Shown piece after piece: positions 23,471-36,377 of a DNA stretch of 64,000 nucleotides. Source of the DNA: Cymbidium sinense (lineage: Eukaryota; Streptophyta; Magnoliopsida; Asparagales; Orchidaceae); the NCBI GenBank assembly GCA_021442155.1, contig CM038221.1, positions 49,072,860 through 49,136,859 on the forward strand, given 5' to 3'. The translations under genes were made by a program, and so were the position numbers. Numbering within the stretch: position 1 is the first letter of the stretch; every line of letters starts with the position of its first letter. The notes under the pieces are model-generated. The model did not search any database. It worked only from the letters and a program-made list of their open reading frames with translations, and had not been told where the DNA came from.

Positions 23471-26400
23471 TCAGATTCTCGGTGTTCCAAAGTAAAGTTT
23501 TTCCCTCGGATCCTTGAGCTTGAAAGTTCCTGGCTTCACCATAGCTATAACCACATATGGGTCATCCCAAAGAGGTGAGAGTTTATTACGTTGAGGGCCT
23601 TTTCCTGTAGCTTCAAGACTTTGTAGGACCAAGTCACTGATAGATATAGGACGAGATTTTACTCTTCTTTTGAAGTGACGAGCTCCCCTTTGGTGATAGG
23701 AAGCAGTCTGAAGTAGGGCCATGTCACGAGTTTGAGAGTAGTGTATCGTGTTTTTCATCATTACCATCATGATCGAATAATTGAACTCTTGGACTTGGAA
23801 CTCCGATATCTACTAGTATAATAGCTTATGTACCGAAACACAAGTTATACAATGTCTCACCAGTCGGGGTGCGCGATGTAGTGCGGTAAGCCCAAAGAAT
23901 ATTAGAAAGCTCATAAACCCATTGCCCCCCAGCCTTCTCAAGACGTGTTTATAGTCCTTTGAATATAGTCCTGTTGGTATCTTCAATCTGTCCGTTAGTT
24001 TGAGGATGTGCTACAACCGTATGTAGTAGCTAAATGTGAAGGTCTTTGCAAAAGGACGTAAAGACTTTTCCAGTAAATTGGGTTCTATTGTCAGTGATGA
24101 TCTTTGCAGGAAGACCGAATCGACATACTATATTTTTCCAAACAAATTATTTAGCATTTGCCTCCGTGATTTTAGTGAGTGGTTCGGCTTCTACCCATTT
24201 AGTGAAGTAGTCGACGGCTAAAATGATAAACTTTCGTCATCTTGATGCTATCGGAAAAGGTCCCATGATGTCAATTCCCCACTGAGCAAAAGGTCACGGG
24301 CTTTGATGGGATGAGAGCTATGTATGTGGCATGTGAGAGAGGTTAGAGTGCAACTGACAACTTGCACATTTTTTTGTGAACTCAAAGGCATCTTATTTCA
24401 TCATAGGCCAATAGAACCCTTGCCTTATAATTTCAAGGGCTAGCGCCCTTCCTCCTAGGTGTTCTCCACATATCCCTAAGTGAACCTCTCTTAATGCATG
24501 TAATGAAGGTGAGAGGCATTTGAGGTCTGGTCAGAAAGCTCGTTATATAGTTCACCTCAGATAGTAAAGTTTGAAGCTTGTCTTGAGACAAGTTGCAGTT
24601 GGGTCTTGAATGGTTCCTTCTTGTAGAAAGATAGGATGGGGTCCATCCACATGTTTCTTTATCTCATTAATTGCTTGTATTACCCACGACCCTAGGATGC
24701 TAGAAAAATATATTTTTTCAACATGCTTTCTCTTAAATAGATCTCTAATAGCAGATATAGCAAGCTTAGTGAGAGCGTCAGCTTGAGTATTCTTCTCTCG
24801 TATTATGTGAATGATTTGATGTATTTTGAAATGGGCGAGAAGAGACTATACCAAGTGGAGATATTGTACAGTTGAGGATTATGAGTATTAAAGTTTCTCT
24901 CAACTTGGGAGGCGAAAAGCTGAGAGTCAGTGTGGATTACTAAGTCTTGAGCTTCACAATCAATGACGAGTCTCAACCTTACGATGAGAGCCTCATATTC
25001 GGCCATATTATTAGTTGCAAAAAATTTTAGGAGAAGTCCATACTCTAAGGTATTCTGCTGGGGGGAAATAAGTAAGATTCTCACACCAGCGCCGGTATTT
25101 TTTAAAGCTCCATCAACATAGAGGGTCCATTGAGGAGACGAAAGGCGTGTAGCAGATAGCTCCTCTAGAGTTGGGGCAGTGCATTCCACTATAAAGTCTG
25201 GTACTTGAGACTTTATAGCAGATCGAGGTAGAAAATTTATATCAAATTCTCCCAATTCTGAGACCATTTAATTAACCTCCCATGCTTACGGTTTGTAGGA
25301 TGGCCCTTAATGGTAAATGAGTGTAAACGCCGATAGTATGAGCTTAGAAGTATGGACACAATTTTTACATTGAGAAAATTAAATCCAGAGCCACCTTATC
25401 TACAAGTGGATAATGACTTTCTATATCAGAGAGAATTTTGCTGACAAAGTAAATTGGTTGTATCCCATTTTCTTCGCACTAAAATTGAGTTTATCGTGGA
25501 AGGGAGATATAAGTATAACATCTCTCCTTGGATAGGCTTGGATAGTAGGGTGGAGATGCTAAATATTCCTTTAGTTGCTCAAAAGTGACATTCATCCCGA
25601 AATTATTATTTTAGCTCCCTTTATATTTTAAAGAATGTCAAGTATCTATCCCAGGCAGGAAGCGGGATACGCAATTTCCATTCAAACGTTGAACTTCCTT
25701 AATATTCTTTGGAGGAGTCATATCTTTGAGAGCTTTGATTGTCTCTATCCCACGGTGGGTTACCATAAATCCAAGAAATTTTCCTGACGTAACCCCAAAA
25801 GCACATTTGGTCGGATTGAGTCGCATGTTATAATCGAAGAAGGTTAAAGCATATTTCTAAGTCAAAAATATGATGTGATTCTTCCAAGCTTTTCACTAAC
25901 ATGTCATCCACATATACCTCCATTGTGCGGCCTAATAGGTCTTTAAAAACCTTATTCATAAGTCGTTCATATAGCACCAGCATTTTTTAACCCAAACGGC
26001 ATAACTTAGTAATAGTATAAACCTTTATATATTTGAAATGTTGTAGCTTCTTCATCCATTGGGTCCATTTTTATTTGGTTGTAACTAGAGTAAGCATCCA
26101 AAAACTGAGCATTTGATGTCCGGACGTAGCATCAACCAATTGATCAATTCGATGAAGAGGAAAACTATCTTTCGGGCAAGCCTTGCTAAGGTCAGTGTAA
26201 TCAATACACATTCTCCATGTTCTATTTGTTTTCTTAACCATGACAACATTTGCTAGCCATGTAGGGTAATGTACCTCTCGTACAAATCCCACTTCTAGGA
26301 GCTTGTTAACATCTTGTTCAATAGCTTGGAGGCGATCGGGTGTAAAACTTCGCTTCTTTTGGATGATCGGTTTGAATGTTGGATCAATCTTGAGGGAGTG

Positions 26401-27069
26401 CATGATCACATTGGGGTCGACCCCGGCATATCCGTCGGACTCCAAGCGAAGATGTCTTGATTTCTGCGTAAGAAGTCTATGTATTTTTCCTTTGTTCTTC
26501 TGAGAGTAGGGATCTCACTTGCACTGTTCGTAGTGGTTGGTCATCTGATAATACAACAGAGAGCAAGTATTCTACAGGCAAAGCTTTTTGGGGTACTTCT
26601 TCATCTCGAAAATTAAAATCTTTGATGTTGAAGTTCACAGAAGGGCGTGGTTGAGTTTGTCTGAGGTAACATGATTACGCTATTTGTTGATTTCCACAGA
26701 CCACCCCAACTCCAACGGGGGTTGGAAACTTCATCTTAAGATGAGATACTGAAGTGATTACACCGAAAATTGATTGAAGGGGCCTTCCAAAGATAATGTT
26801 ATATGTTGAATCTGACTTGACCATCATGAATTTGTTAAATGAGTCACTTGTCGAGGAAATTCACCAAGGAGGTGATTGTCCCCTCTACTGCAGGCGATGA
26901 TCAAACCCGCATGGTCTGCGGGTTGGAGCTTTTCCCTAACCAGACCCATGCTAAGAAATGTGGAGTAAAATAAGACATCAACAGAACTCCCATTGTCAAT
27001 CAAAATTCTCTTAACATTATAGCATGGGTCCGATTCCATAGATGACAAGTGGATCTTGATGAGGAACAT
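23471..27069 (-). pseudogene. pol polyprotein (PR-RT-RNH-aRNH-INT), Tat copy 1
   Basis: Domains in order on the minus strand. Protease: LIDNGSSVDVLF (about 27030-26960). Reverse transcriptase: WRMCIDYTDLSKACPKDSFP (about 26220-26170) and [20 protein letters not shown] (25820-25760). RT-associated RNase H remains at 25600-25300. Extra plant-type RNase H: WTLYVDGALKNTGAG, NNMAEYEALI and HTDSQLFASQV (25130-24900). Integrase: a CASC zinc motif near 24360, the DDE residues in WGIDIMGPFP, IITDNRTQF and HPQTNGQIEDTNRTI (24280-23960), and a C-terminal DPYVVIAMVKPGTFKL (23570-23520). Many stops and frameshifts leave no long frame. The extra RNase H before integrase is the Tat hallmark. Confidence 0.9.
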
Positions 27070-27099
27070 GGACTCCTTGTCCAGTCATTAAAAGCGATG

Positions 27100-28560
27100 A
27101 AATGATCACAGACTTCATTAACTCGGCTCTTGAGGTAATGAGAACTTGATTAGATAGTATTGGTCCTCCTGCGATTGTTTCAATTTCCAACTATTTGATG
27201 ATTATTTTGTTGTTTATGTGTGATGATTGTCTGTTGCTTGGAGGTATGTTTGTTTGAGTCGATTGATTCCTCACAAATCGATGTAGATATCCTTGTTGAA
27301 TGAGCCTCTTGATTTCTTCTTTGAGTTGTTTGCATGTCTCAGTGGTATGTCCATGACTTTGATTGAAGTGATAATATTGCTCTTGATTTCCTGAATTATG
27401 TTTCAGTAGATGTGGCCACTTGATATTTTCTTCATCTCGAATGAGGTTAACGAGATGTGTTCAACGTGTATTCTTTTACGGTGCTGGTTCCGCGTTGATA
27501 TGGGGGTGTGGGGGAGATCACACGCCTTTGCTTCTTTTGATGGGGAGGTCCGTATTCCCTGGGGTGCTCTTAGGTTTTCCTGTAGATTGTTCAAATTGTT
27601 TGCGATGAGAATTAATAGCTTCATCAGTAGAGATTTGTGCTTCCACATGATGAACTAAGTCGGCATATGATGACCGTGTCTAGCATTAGTGGCGGTAAAA
27701 GGCCACGAGCGGAGTCCTCAAGGAAAACTCCTCTTAATAGTTCAAGTTACACTCGGGTATTTGGCGAGCTTCTAAGGAGAACCTATTAGTGATTAGCCCT
27801 CATTTTGATGAATCGGAGAGATGGGAGGAATCTTTAATGATCCTCCGGTTTGCAATGAAGCGTTCTACAAAATCTTGGCGAGTTAGTCAAAGGTGCAGGA
27901 TTTTGGTAGGGAGTAGAACCATGTGTGAGCTTGTCCCTTGAGGGTAAGCGGAAAGAGACGACAAAAGTGTGTGGGAGCTCGTTGGATATATGATATGATA
28001 ATGGTCGATGTATGTTCATGTGTTGGTTTATGAGAATCAATGCTGGAAGCTTGAAACCGGGAATAGGATGTTGAAGAATAGCTTTGGCAAGGTGAGGACT
28101 CCTCATGCGTGGTGAGGAGGTAGATGATTTTGTCTTAAGTGAAATTGCCTTACATTAAGCGTCATACGCATATATAATATGAGTAATAAGGCGAGAATGT
28201 TACCATCAATAAGGTGGATTATTGGTGCTGGATGGATGAGTAGAACTAGTATCAATGATCAGATCTCTCTACGAGGAGGAACTTTAGTGTCAAGGGGATT
28301 AGCATTTTGACCTCCTATGGCTAACGATCGATCTTGAGTGAGATGTGTTTGCCGCGGTAGTGGCTGTTATGTTCCTCGCAAAAGTTAGATCATCTCATTT
28401 TGAGACTCTTCCATTCGGCGGACACAATCTTCTAAAGAGATTCTTGTCGCTCCTTCACTGACAGGGTCACGTCTATCGGGGAGTGAAGCGGCCCCTGGTT
28501 CAAGGATTGGTTTTGAGAGTGGAGTCGGAGGCTCCATGGTGATGAGTATTGCCTATTGGC
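27100..28560 (-). pseudogene. gag region, Tat copy 1
   Basis: Minus-strand frames between the PBS and the protease (28106-27834 and 27648-27403) correspond to the gag region of copy 2. Readable parts are short (e.g. FVVSFRLPSRDKLTHG) and broken; the start codon is probably near 28540, where the plus strand reads cat in ggctccatggtgatgag. No intact zinc knuckle seen. Confidence 0.6.
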
Positions 28561-28592
28561 CATAATGCGATGTTCACGAAATTATGAGAGAG

Positions 28593-28614
28593 ATTCTTTT
28601 CTCATGGCGCCAAA
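28593..28614 (-). other. Primer-binding site, Tat copy 1
   Basis: On the minus strand the LTR end ...ATAGCA is followed by TTTGGCGCCATGAGAAAAGA, a degenerate form of the TTGGCGCC-type PBS of the lineage; copy 2 keeps it better. Confidence 0.65.
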
Positions 28615-29380
28615 TGCTATGCTAGAAAACCAGGTAGAGTGAAAGTTTACGCCTTTTGTTATAAATTCCAGAAACACAGTATTTAAAGAGTGAGCAAGAA
28701 AACTCAGAAATTTTACTAGAATATCTCAAAAGAGGGAAAAACCAGGCTTAGCCCAACAAAATCTTCCACTATGTATTTATTTGAGTACAAAATTTTTCCG
28801 ATAACGGATTACGTAATCAGTATAGAAGAACATCAACTATGTACGCTCGTGTGCTAAAGTATAGCAGTGATGGTGAATAAATGATGACACGATGAAGGTC
28901 GATGATGGAGGCCGATAGAGATTGACCAGGTGAGGATCAGGGCCGGCAGTGACTAATGCCGATGGCAACGATTGGAGGATCTTCAAGCTTTAGAGCTCTC
29001 TCTTCTCTCTTGCTTGGGCTCCCCTCATATGAGAAATGAGGGGCTATTTATAGATTGGAGGAGTGACATCTCTGTAAATACATGTAAAATTCGAACCACT
29101 ACACTTCATCGGACGGCTCAAAATGATTCATTTTGATCATTTGATGTATTTTAAGTATTTGAATGCTCAAATGAAGTCGGAATTGTAAGATCTTAGACTT
29201 GTTGGATCCGGCTCGTCAAGATGCTCGATTTGACTATAAACACTCCATATTTGGGAGGTATTTAGGGATTTAACTGATATCCCAAAGTTTCAAATGATAT
29301 TTTAAGTGCTTGATTTCACCGCCATCTTCTGGATCACTTTCTAACATCAAGATTCGGCTTCAACCGGTAAAATCATATTA
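28615..29380 (-). repeat. 5' LTR, Tat copy 1
   Basis: 766 bp, starts (plus strand) tgctatgctagaaaacc and ends aaaatcatatta. Minus-strand TATA box at 29044-29052 precedes the likely transcription start. The middle (28860-28980) is the most diverged part against the 3' LTR. Confidence 0.9.
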
Positions 29381-29814
29381 GTAAAGTATTTTTGAGATTG
29401 TCAGCGGCAGTGACATCACGACCTACGGCGAGGGTGGCCCGGCGATATGGCAAGAAGCGGATGTACCGGGCGATGACGGATCTAATGAATATGGTTGGCA
29501 TATTGAGGAGGCGGTGGTGAGCAACTGTGAGAAGCGGCGGGTCGACGGCAATGGTGGTGGCGGCGGCGACAATGGTTGGCGGTGGCGGCAAAATGAGGTG
29601 GTCGGCGGTGGCTACACAAACACTTTATTTAAGTATTTAAAATTCTCCTAAATCGGATGAATTTTAAATACACCTAAAATGATCATTCTAATATATTTCA
29701 AATACACTATGAATGCATTGAAGTTTTACTTTATACCATACCAAACATTAAAAAAAAAATTAAATTTTATATATTTAATTACTTTATACTCTAAATGTAG
29801 ACAATCAAATAGCC

Positions 29815-31082
29815 TCCAAGTAATTTTATATCGTATGATTTCAAACAAAAGTAAATCAACGAAGATCGATGAAGATTGGAGAAGAGCTCCAACGCCAGCT
29901 TGGGCTAATCAATGGCGACTTGAATTCTTTTTAAAACTGAACCAAAGTGATGTTTATCACAAAGGCTGACGAAATCAACATTTTAAAATTAAGTTGATGT
30001 TGAATAAGTACGAAGGCTTCAAGGTTCAAATTCAACGGAGGTTGAATTGAAGGGTTAAATTGAATAATATAATAAATATTAAAAATATTTAAATATAATT
30101 TATATCAAATAATATTAATGTAATAATAATATTTTTATTATTTTTATTAATTAAATTTATAATATTTGGAATCGAAATACTTCACTTTGAATATTTTAGA
30201 TGTGATCCTAAATCAAAATTTTTGAACATGAAAAGTCAGAAAGATATAAATTGATTAAAATTAGGTATGGGCTATTCATAAAATAAAGAGTGATTTATCG
30301 ATTTCCTTATTCAACGTTAGTTTCGATGCATGATAGCCGATTGTACGTAAAAGCAATTTTAGAATTAGATAAAAGTGTAAGGCAATTTAGGCTACTGATT
30401 GAGAATTTTGATTTTCAACTAAGAGATCTTGAATTTAAATTTTTGCACATATATTATATTTATAAATTTATGATTAAATTTACTCAAATATCTAAAAAAA
30501 AAGAATTAGATAAAATTAGCCTAAACTTATTAATCAAATCAATTAAATCATGAGGATCAATTCAAGTTTTAAATAATAGTCAAGATAATAGACTGGAGAT
30601 GAGATACAAGATAATCTTGGGCAACTTCTATCACAAAATTCGAATCAAATATTCTAATTTGATATAATCATAATAAAAAATTATAATTATTAAATTTGTT
30701 TTTAAATAAATTTAATTTTATATTTTTTTAACATAAATTTAAAATTTATATAAAGAAAAATTGTCTGCGATGGGCTTGAACCTGAGCTGAAGGCTTGAAG
30801 ATAAAGTCTGGATTATTCGCATGCACCTCCGCCTCTTGAAAGTCATGTTGTGGGCTTTATTTTGGGCTCTTAACTATTTAATTCAATTTTTAATGGCGGC
30901 CTAAGATTTTCGTGAGATTAAAAATTTAAAGAGGAGCCCAAATACGTAGCACATTCATTTGAAACATATTAAAGAATCTTGAATGTTCACCCTACCCGAA
31001 AATAAAATAAAATAAAAGAGGGCATAGGGCCCACACAACCACATATTTAAAGATAAATTTGACCTATAAAATTATTACAAAA
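29815..31082. other. AT-rich spacer, nothing recognised
   Basis: Very AT-rich. The frames 29679-29969 and 30290-30553 (+) have no recognisable domain and AT-driven composition (Lys, Ile, Tyr, Phe), so they are not called. Confidence 0.5.
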
Positions 31083-32061
31083 TTTTTTTTTTTTTTGAGA
31101 AAATGAGGGCAGAGCCCAATTTCATTCCAATGAAGGTGTCAAATTACAAGTTAATAAGTATAAAAGCAAAAGAGTCAAGGATTAAACTTAATCCCACAAA
31201 ACTAACTAACTAAACATAATTGAGATAGAAAGTTAGAAAATATAAATAAGGTCATTGCCCCAAGGGACTCAGAGAAGTTTATAAAATGTGAGAAGTCAAT
31301 GTGAATATCATGATCAAGCTTCCACGGTTGACCACACTTGTCCTCCAGTGGATACATGACGTGGCACTGGGGGAAAGGCCACACACAGGCTTAAAAAAAA
31401 CAGATCCAGGTTTCAGATGTGTTTCATCCTGGAGGAAGCTCCAACTCTGCACAAGTCTCATCATCGTCTCTTCAAAAACCACCCGAAGAAGTGAAGCCAT
31501 AAGACCACCAATCCACCGGCCAAGACACTTAGCATAGCCATCAAAAGCAAACTGAAACCTCCACCATAACCCACTACCCAAATCATCAACAACGATATAG
31601 AAAATGACCAAGGATTAACAACAAAGAAACCCTCATCAACCCAGAACCAAAAAACCACATTCCACCCGAAAACAACTAGCATAAACCACCAATCAAAAAG
31701 GAGCCCATTTAAGTACACCCAATCGGAGAAGGAAGCCTCCCACCAACCAGGCAAAGCCCAAAAATAGTAAGCCAAGCCCCAACAAACAAATAAGATCTAA
31801 ACTGGAAGCCAATAGAACAACACAGAAAAAGAAAGAAAGTAGACATTAAGCAGAAATGCAACTTCCTTCAATATCCAAAAACCTGAATGAATAACCAAAT
31901 CCATCCAAAAAAACCACAGAAACAAAAGGACGGGTCCAAGAGCACATATTTCACTATCACATGTCAAAACCCAGCGTTAGCGGCATGCAAGGAGCTCTCC
32001 CCCGGAGAGGAGACAGAAATAGGAGAACCCCCAAAAGATATCCAGTTCTCTATCAGATGCT

Positions 32062-35000
32062 TCACCTCACAAGGCCATCCCTCCTTAATATTTCATCTTT
32101 TAGTTTAGCTGCCACTTTAACTCTAATTATGAAGATTAAGATATTAAGCGGGCAATTTTGATTGGCAAATATTCTATTGTTCCTCTCGCACCAAATAGAG
32201 TAAACCACAATCTCCACAATAAGCAAATATAATCTTTTGGATATTTTGTGGTTCATTTGAGAAGCTACGAAAGGACTAATGTAGTGTTGGATGAAAGAGG
32301 AAGAAGTTACCATTGGGCAAGAGAGTTTTGATTATTGTTAAGGAGTAGGGACACCCGAAGAATAAGTGGAGATGTGATTCCTTTTCAACTTTGCAAAGAG
32401 GGCAGTCTAAGATCATTCCTAATCCTCTTCTATTTAACATATCCGAGATTTTAAGCTCATTTAATGCAGCCATCCAGCTAAAAACTACATATTTTAGAGC
32501 ATGGCCCTTAAACCAGATATCGTTCAACCAATCAGCTGATGGAAGAGAGCCAAACATGCTTTGCAAAATAACTTTGTTTTCAAACCCGCCTCTCCAAGTG
32601 ATTTCATCCTTCCTGATTTTATGGTCGCTTGCTTTTATGTGCGCACATTCGATCGCCTACTAAATGGGTTAGAATGTCCATTCCATAAGAGTGGCAAACC
32701 AGAACGCGTTAATAAATGAAAATAATCCATCCCACATAACTCAAATAATGATTTACCTTTGCACCATGGGTCAAAGTATAGAGAAAGAGCCTCCATCCCC
32801 ATAGAGTAGCATAGTTCTTCTTTGAACCGGTTTAGACTTGGAGTTCTCTCCAAAGTGTAGAAGGTCGATTTATTTCATATGAAGCCATATTTATTTTTAC
32901 ACCAAGCTAGATTTGAGGGCCTATGAAGAATCCTCCATAAGACCTTACATAAGGTATTTAGAGTAGAAACCCCCAACCTCCCTTGTCTCTAGGAAGGGTG
33001 GTCTTATACCATGAAATTGGGTGAAGCTTCTTGGCCGAATCCCCATGATAGAAAAAATTTTGCTATTAGAGAAGTGATTCTTTTAATGATACATTTAGGG
33101 ATAACCAATGCTCAAAGCCAGTAGGAGAGGTAGCTATTAAAAGAAGATCTGATAAGCTGGAACCTTCCCCCATAGAATAGCCATTTGGATTTCCAACCCG
33201 CTAGCCAATTGTATAGTTTGTCAAGGAGAGTGTTGTGCTTTGAGGGGGCCCACAACAAGTGGGAGACCAGTATTTTAGAGGAAAGTCTCCAATCTCCATA
33301 TTTAAAATATTTCATATACATCCTCCGAATTGGGGAAAGCAAAGGGTAGATTTAGCATATCTCAAGGCCCTTAAGAAAGAAAGTCTCCTCGTAACATCCT
33401 TAAGAGCTTCACGAGGAAGGCTCGCTTCACCAACAACTAGAATATCATCCGCAAATAGATGGGAAATGAGGCGTTACAAAGAATGGGCTAAGGAGTTCTC
33501 TATCACTTTCTTCTCAAGGAGACGGGAGGACATATCCATAACAATGGTAAATAGGTAAGGAGAAAGATGACATCCTTGCCTAAGGCCATTTGAAGATTTG
33601 AAGAACCCCTCAAGTTACCCATTTAGAATTATAGAAGAAAGGATGTCCATTATACAGCCTTCAATCCATTCCACAAGAATCTTAGGGAAACCTAGTTGTA
33701 TCATCCTTTGGATCACCATAGCCTTATTTACACAATCAAAAGCCTTATGAAGATCAATCTTTGCACAAAAATAGTTTGGGGATCGTCTATGACCAAACTT
33801 AGAGCATATTTCATGAGCCACAATAATATTTCAGTAATATTTCTGCCTTTTATAAATGTAGACTGAGCAGGGTGAATAATAGAGGGGAGACAAGCCTTAA
33901 TCCTGTTTGCAATGACTTTAACAATCACTTTATAGAATGTATTGCAGAGAGAGATATGTCTATAATGCCCCAGAGTGTTGGAATGTTTGATTTTAGGGAT
34001 AAGAGTGATGACACTATGTTTGAAAGCCTTCCAAATTTAAAGAAATGATGAGACTATGAGGAATTGCTTGCCAACTATGTCCCAATAATGAGTAAAGAAT
34101 TTTGAAGTAAACCCATCGTCCAGGGTCTTGTCTTCGTAATACTATGAAGCGCTTTATGATCTCCATATCTAATAGAACATTCCATCAATAGAGAGCAATT
34201 AGAAGTCAATCCAACTGGAACATCTAAACAGGATACCTCTCTGGAGTAATCCTTATTGAACAGGCTAGAGTAATAGTGACAAATTTCTGTTGTCATTTCA
34301 GAGTGTGAAGTGATAGTATTTCCTTCAACTAGAAGGGAATTTATCTGATTTAAATTTCTCCCTTGTGGGTAAAGAGGATGTTGGTTGGTTCCCTTTCAAC
34401 TTGCCTTAAGAGAAATTCTTGCTCATATTTAAGGTTCTTTATTTGCTGCTCCAAAGGAGAAGATTCTATCTTAATAGATTTTAAGGCCTCTTTGACCAAT
34501 TTTAGCTTTTTGAGTAGGACCACAATTGGATCACCCTATGTATATTTTGACCAAGCCACTTGGACCACCGTTCAAATATTTGGTAAGCTAACCCAATAAT
34601 TTCGGAAGATGAATCGGTGAATCTGCTACGCTGATTATTAAGAGATAAAAATCAAAGGAGAGTGATTTGAGGATAGGGGAGAAGGCACCTTATATGAAGA
34701 AGAAGGGTAGCAGTCCAGCCAGGAGGGATTACACATAGCTCTATCGATCTTTGATTTAATAGGGTAATCGGCCCAGAGATTAGACCATGTATAGAAAAGA
34801 CCAGAGCTAGATAAATCCATTAGCCCAATGTCATTGACGCAATCTTGGAAATCTAACTAAGTAGAGTTGGGTTCCCTCCTACTTCATGATTATGGAGAAT
34901 ACGCTTGAAATCTCCATGATCAAGGGTCCATGAGATATTGAGATGTGCCTAAGAATTGTCCACAATTCTAATATTTCATTAGCAGCATTGTGGGTATAGA

Positions 35001-35320
35001 TCCATGACACAAAGAAAAATCTATTGGAAGGAAGGCAAACTCTCCCATGTATGATTTGTGAGCTGACAATAAAGGGTGAAAAAGTGAGCACCGCCATATT
35101 TCATTTCAGCCAAATACGTCCCCCTGATGAATGAGAGAAATTATCACAGCTATCCTCTTCAGCAAATAAGGAAAGCCTCCTCATTGCTGCAGGATTCACC
35201 ATAGAATCATAATTAATTCGTCAAAAGACAAAACATATCAAGGTGATACCTTGATAATCGAGCACAATCATGGATCCTTCCCATCAAACCTCACATTCCA
35301 ACTACCAAGTTTGGAGAGAG
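32062..35320 (-). pseudogene. LINE ORF2: endonuclease, reverse transcriptase, zf-RVT
   Basis: Endonuclease: GSWNVRFDGK (about 35300), FVSWIYTHNAANEILELW (35010-34950), HGPLIME (34930), FYTWSN and KIDRAMCNPSWLD (34800-34700), and SSNHSPL near the end. Reverse transcriptase: LMECSIRYGDHKALH region (34190), ANRIKACLPSIIHPAQSTFI (33910-33850), KIDLHKAFDCVNKAMV (33765-33715) and the catalytic FADD box (33436-33447). zf-RVT: WFKGHALKYVVFSWMAALNE and CPLCKVEKESHLHLFFGCPY (32520-32350), then IVEIVVYSIWCERNNRIF (32220-32170). Several frameshifts and stops. It would nick DNA and prime reverse transcription at the target; here it is dead. Confidence 0.9.
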
Positions 35321-35859
35321 CCATAAAAACCAATTTAATGATTTTTACCTTTCTTCTTTGTCTTTGGGACAAGGAAGGAGGTATTATTTGGAGATTTTGT
35401 GGTGTCTTTCTCTATGGTGGATTTCCCAGGAGTTTTAGGGATTGTGTCCATAGATTTAGAAGAAGAAGCTTTAGGAAGAGAGGCTGCAGCCGAGCGAGTG
35501 GTTATGGTATAAGTGGAGTTAAGGCTGGTTGGGGAGTGGTGATCTGTTTGCTCCTCATTTATAGTTGTGTCTCCTGCTAACTCTGTGAGGGGAGATTGAG
35601 CTAGTAGTTGATTGAGGTCATTAAGAGGTATGGGGATGGGGTATGATTGCCTCCATGAGAGCCTCTAAAAGATGGAATAACTCGTGTTGGGTAGTTAGTT
35701 TCTATGTTGGAGGTACTGAAGGGGTTGTTTGTAGTGTGCATGTGGAGGTCTTAGTGCACGAGGTCTTAACCCTACTATGCCCTCTAGTGGGAGGTTGTGT
35801 AGTAGGGTTCAAAGGGCAACTCAAGTGATCATGAGAGAATGTGGAGCATTTAGTATGGG

Positions 35860-36260
35860 CTTGGTTTAATCATAGATAATACTATATTTCATCCCATTTA
35901 AATTTAACATAACAAAATCAGGGAGAAAAGATGTCGGTCGAACCTAGACACAGATGCGTGCAAAGGTTAATCTGGTTTTAGAAACAGTAAAGCTATACAC
36001 CGCTAGAGGAATGCCCACCTTACTAGCAACTTTTGAGAAACCCTCTTCATTCCAAAGAAGATAATTGAAAGTTTGGAAGCTTGATCCATGGGAATTTGAA
36101 TAGTTTTAATAGTCTAAAATCTCAAGACCATTTTCTGAAAATGAAGGGCCTCCCATTTAGGAAGCAAGGACCATTATCCCAAACAAGATCGAAATCCTCC
36201 TTGCAAGAAAATCTGAAAAGGAAAAAATTCTTCATCTTAGCTAACCTTAGATTGAAGTTG
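35860..36260 (-). pseudogene. LINE ORF1-like DUF4283 domain
   Basis: The minus strand reads LAKMKNFFLFRFSCKEDFDL, then DNGPCFLNGRPFIFRKW and FKFPWIKLPNFQL, matching the DUF4283 nucleic-acid-binding domain that opens plant LINE ORF1 (F-F-F-x-F then G-P-W/C-x-G-x-P-L/F). Stops and a frameshift interrupt it. The zinc-knuckle part expected after it is not recognisable. Confidence 0.65.
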
Positions 36261-36377
36261 AGACTTTCAATCAAAAAAATCTTAGGCTCAAATTATAATA
36301 TGTATATTTATGATTAAATTCAATCAAATATTTTTAAAAGAAAAAAACATGATCACATAATAAATTATTATATTACT

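Larger units (their letters stand above)
18881..29380 (-). mobile_element. Tat-lineage Ty3/gypsy retrotransposon, copy 1
   Basis: Two LTRs (18881-19687 and 28615-29380) enclose gag-pol on the minus strand; the 5' LTR is the right one. The 5-bp target duplication gtaaa is exact at 18876-18880 and 29381-29385. The LTRs start TGTTGC/TGCTAT and end TATCA/TATTA on the plus strand. The Tat assignment rests on an extra plant-type RNase H domain between the RT-RNase H and integrase, and on an antisense ORF between pol and the 3' LTR. Many substitutions and indels between the LTRs show an old insertion. Confidence 0.92.
18730..29814. mobile_element. Older long-TIR DNA transposon split by a Tat element
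   Basis: Left sequence ggctgtttggttgcctgtat at 18730 and the reverse complement of the right end at 29814 (ggctatttggttgtctacat) match for over 30 bp and then more loosely for about 150 bp (shared ...agtataaa, a-rich and gtttgg motifs). Without the retroelement the two halves (18730-18880 and 29386-29814) make a transposon of about 580 bp. Its right half holds a GC-rich ggcggtgg-type low-complexity patch (29390-29620), whose minus-strand frame I do not believe. No target duplication could be settled, so the superfamily (hAT or PIF/Harbinger-like ends) is open. Confidence 0.5.
31083..36340 (-). mobile_element. L1-type LINE retrotransposon, decayed
   Basis: Minus-strand element ending in a poly(A) tail, seen as 14 T at 31083-31096 on the plus strand. 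In order from the right: a DUF4283 gag-like domain (about 36250-35880), an L1 endonuclease (about 35310-34620), reverse transcriptase (34300-33000) and a zf-RVT C-terminal domain (32560-32060), then about 950 bp of 3' UTR. About 5.2 kb, close to full length for plant L1. The 5' end near 36340 is estimated; an aaattatta sequence occurs on both sides (about 31068 and 36362) and could be the target duplication, but in such AT-rich DNA this is weak. Confidence 0.85.

Noticed and set aside
24803..25267. Stand-alone RNase H gene
   Set aside because: It is the extra RNase H domain of the Tat polyprotein, in frame order between the RT-RNase H and the integrase.
29373..29591. 72-codon minus-strand frame rich in Ala, Pro and Thr
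   Set aside because: It reads a ggcggtggc-type low-complexity patch in the right half of an old DNA transposon; no signal, domain or conservation.
30290..30553. 87-codon plus-strand frame
   Set aside because: Composition follows the AT-rich DNA (Lys, Ile, Phe, Tyr) and no family is recognisable.
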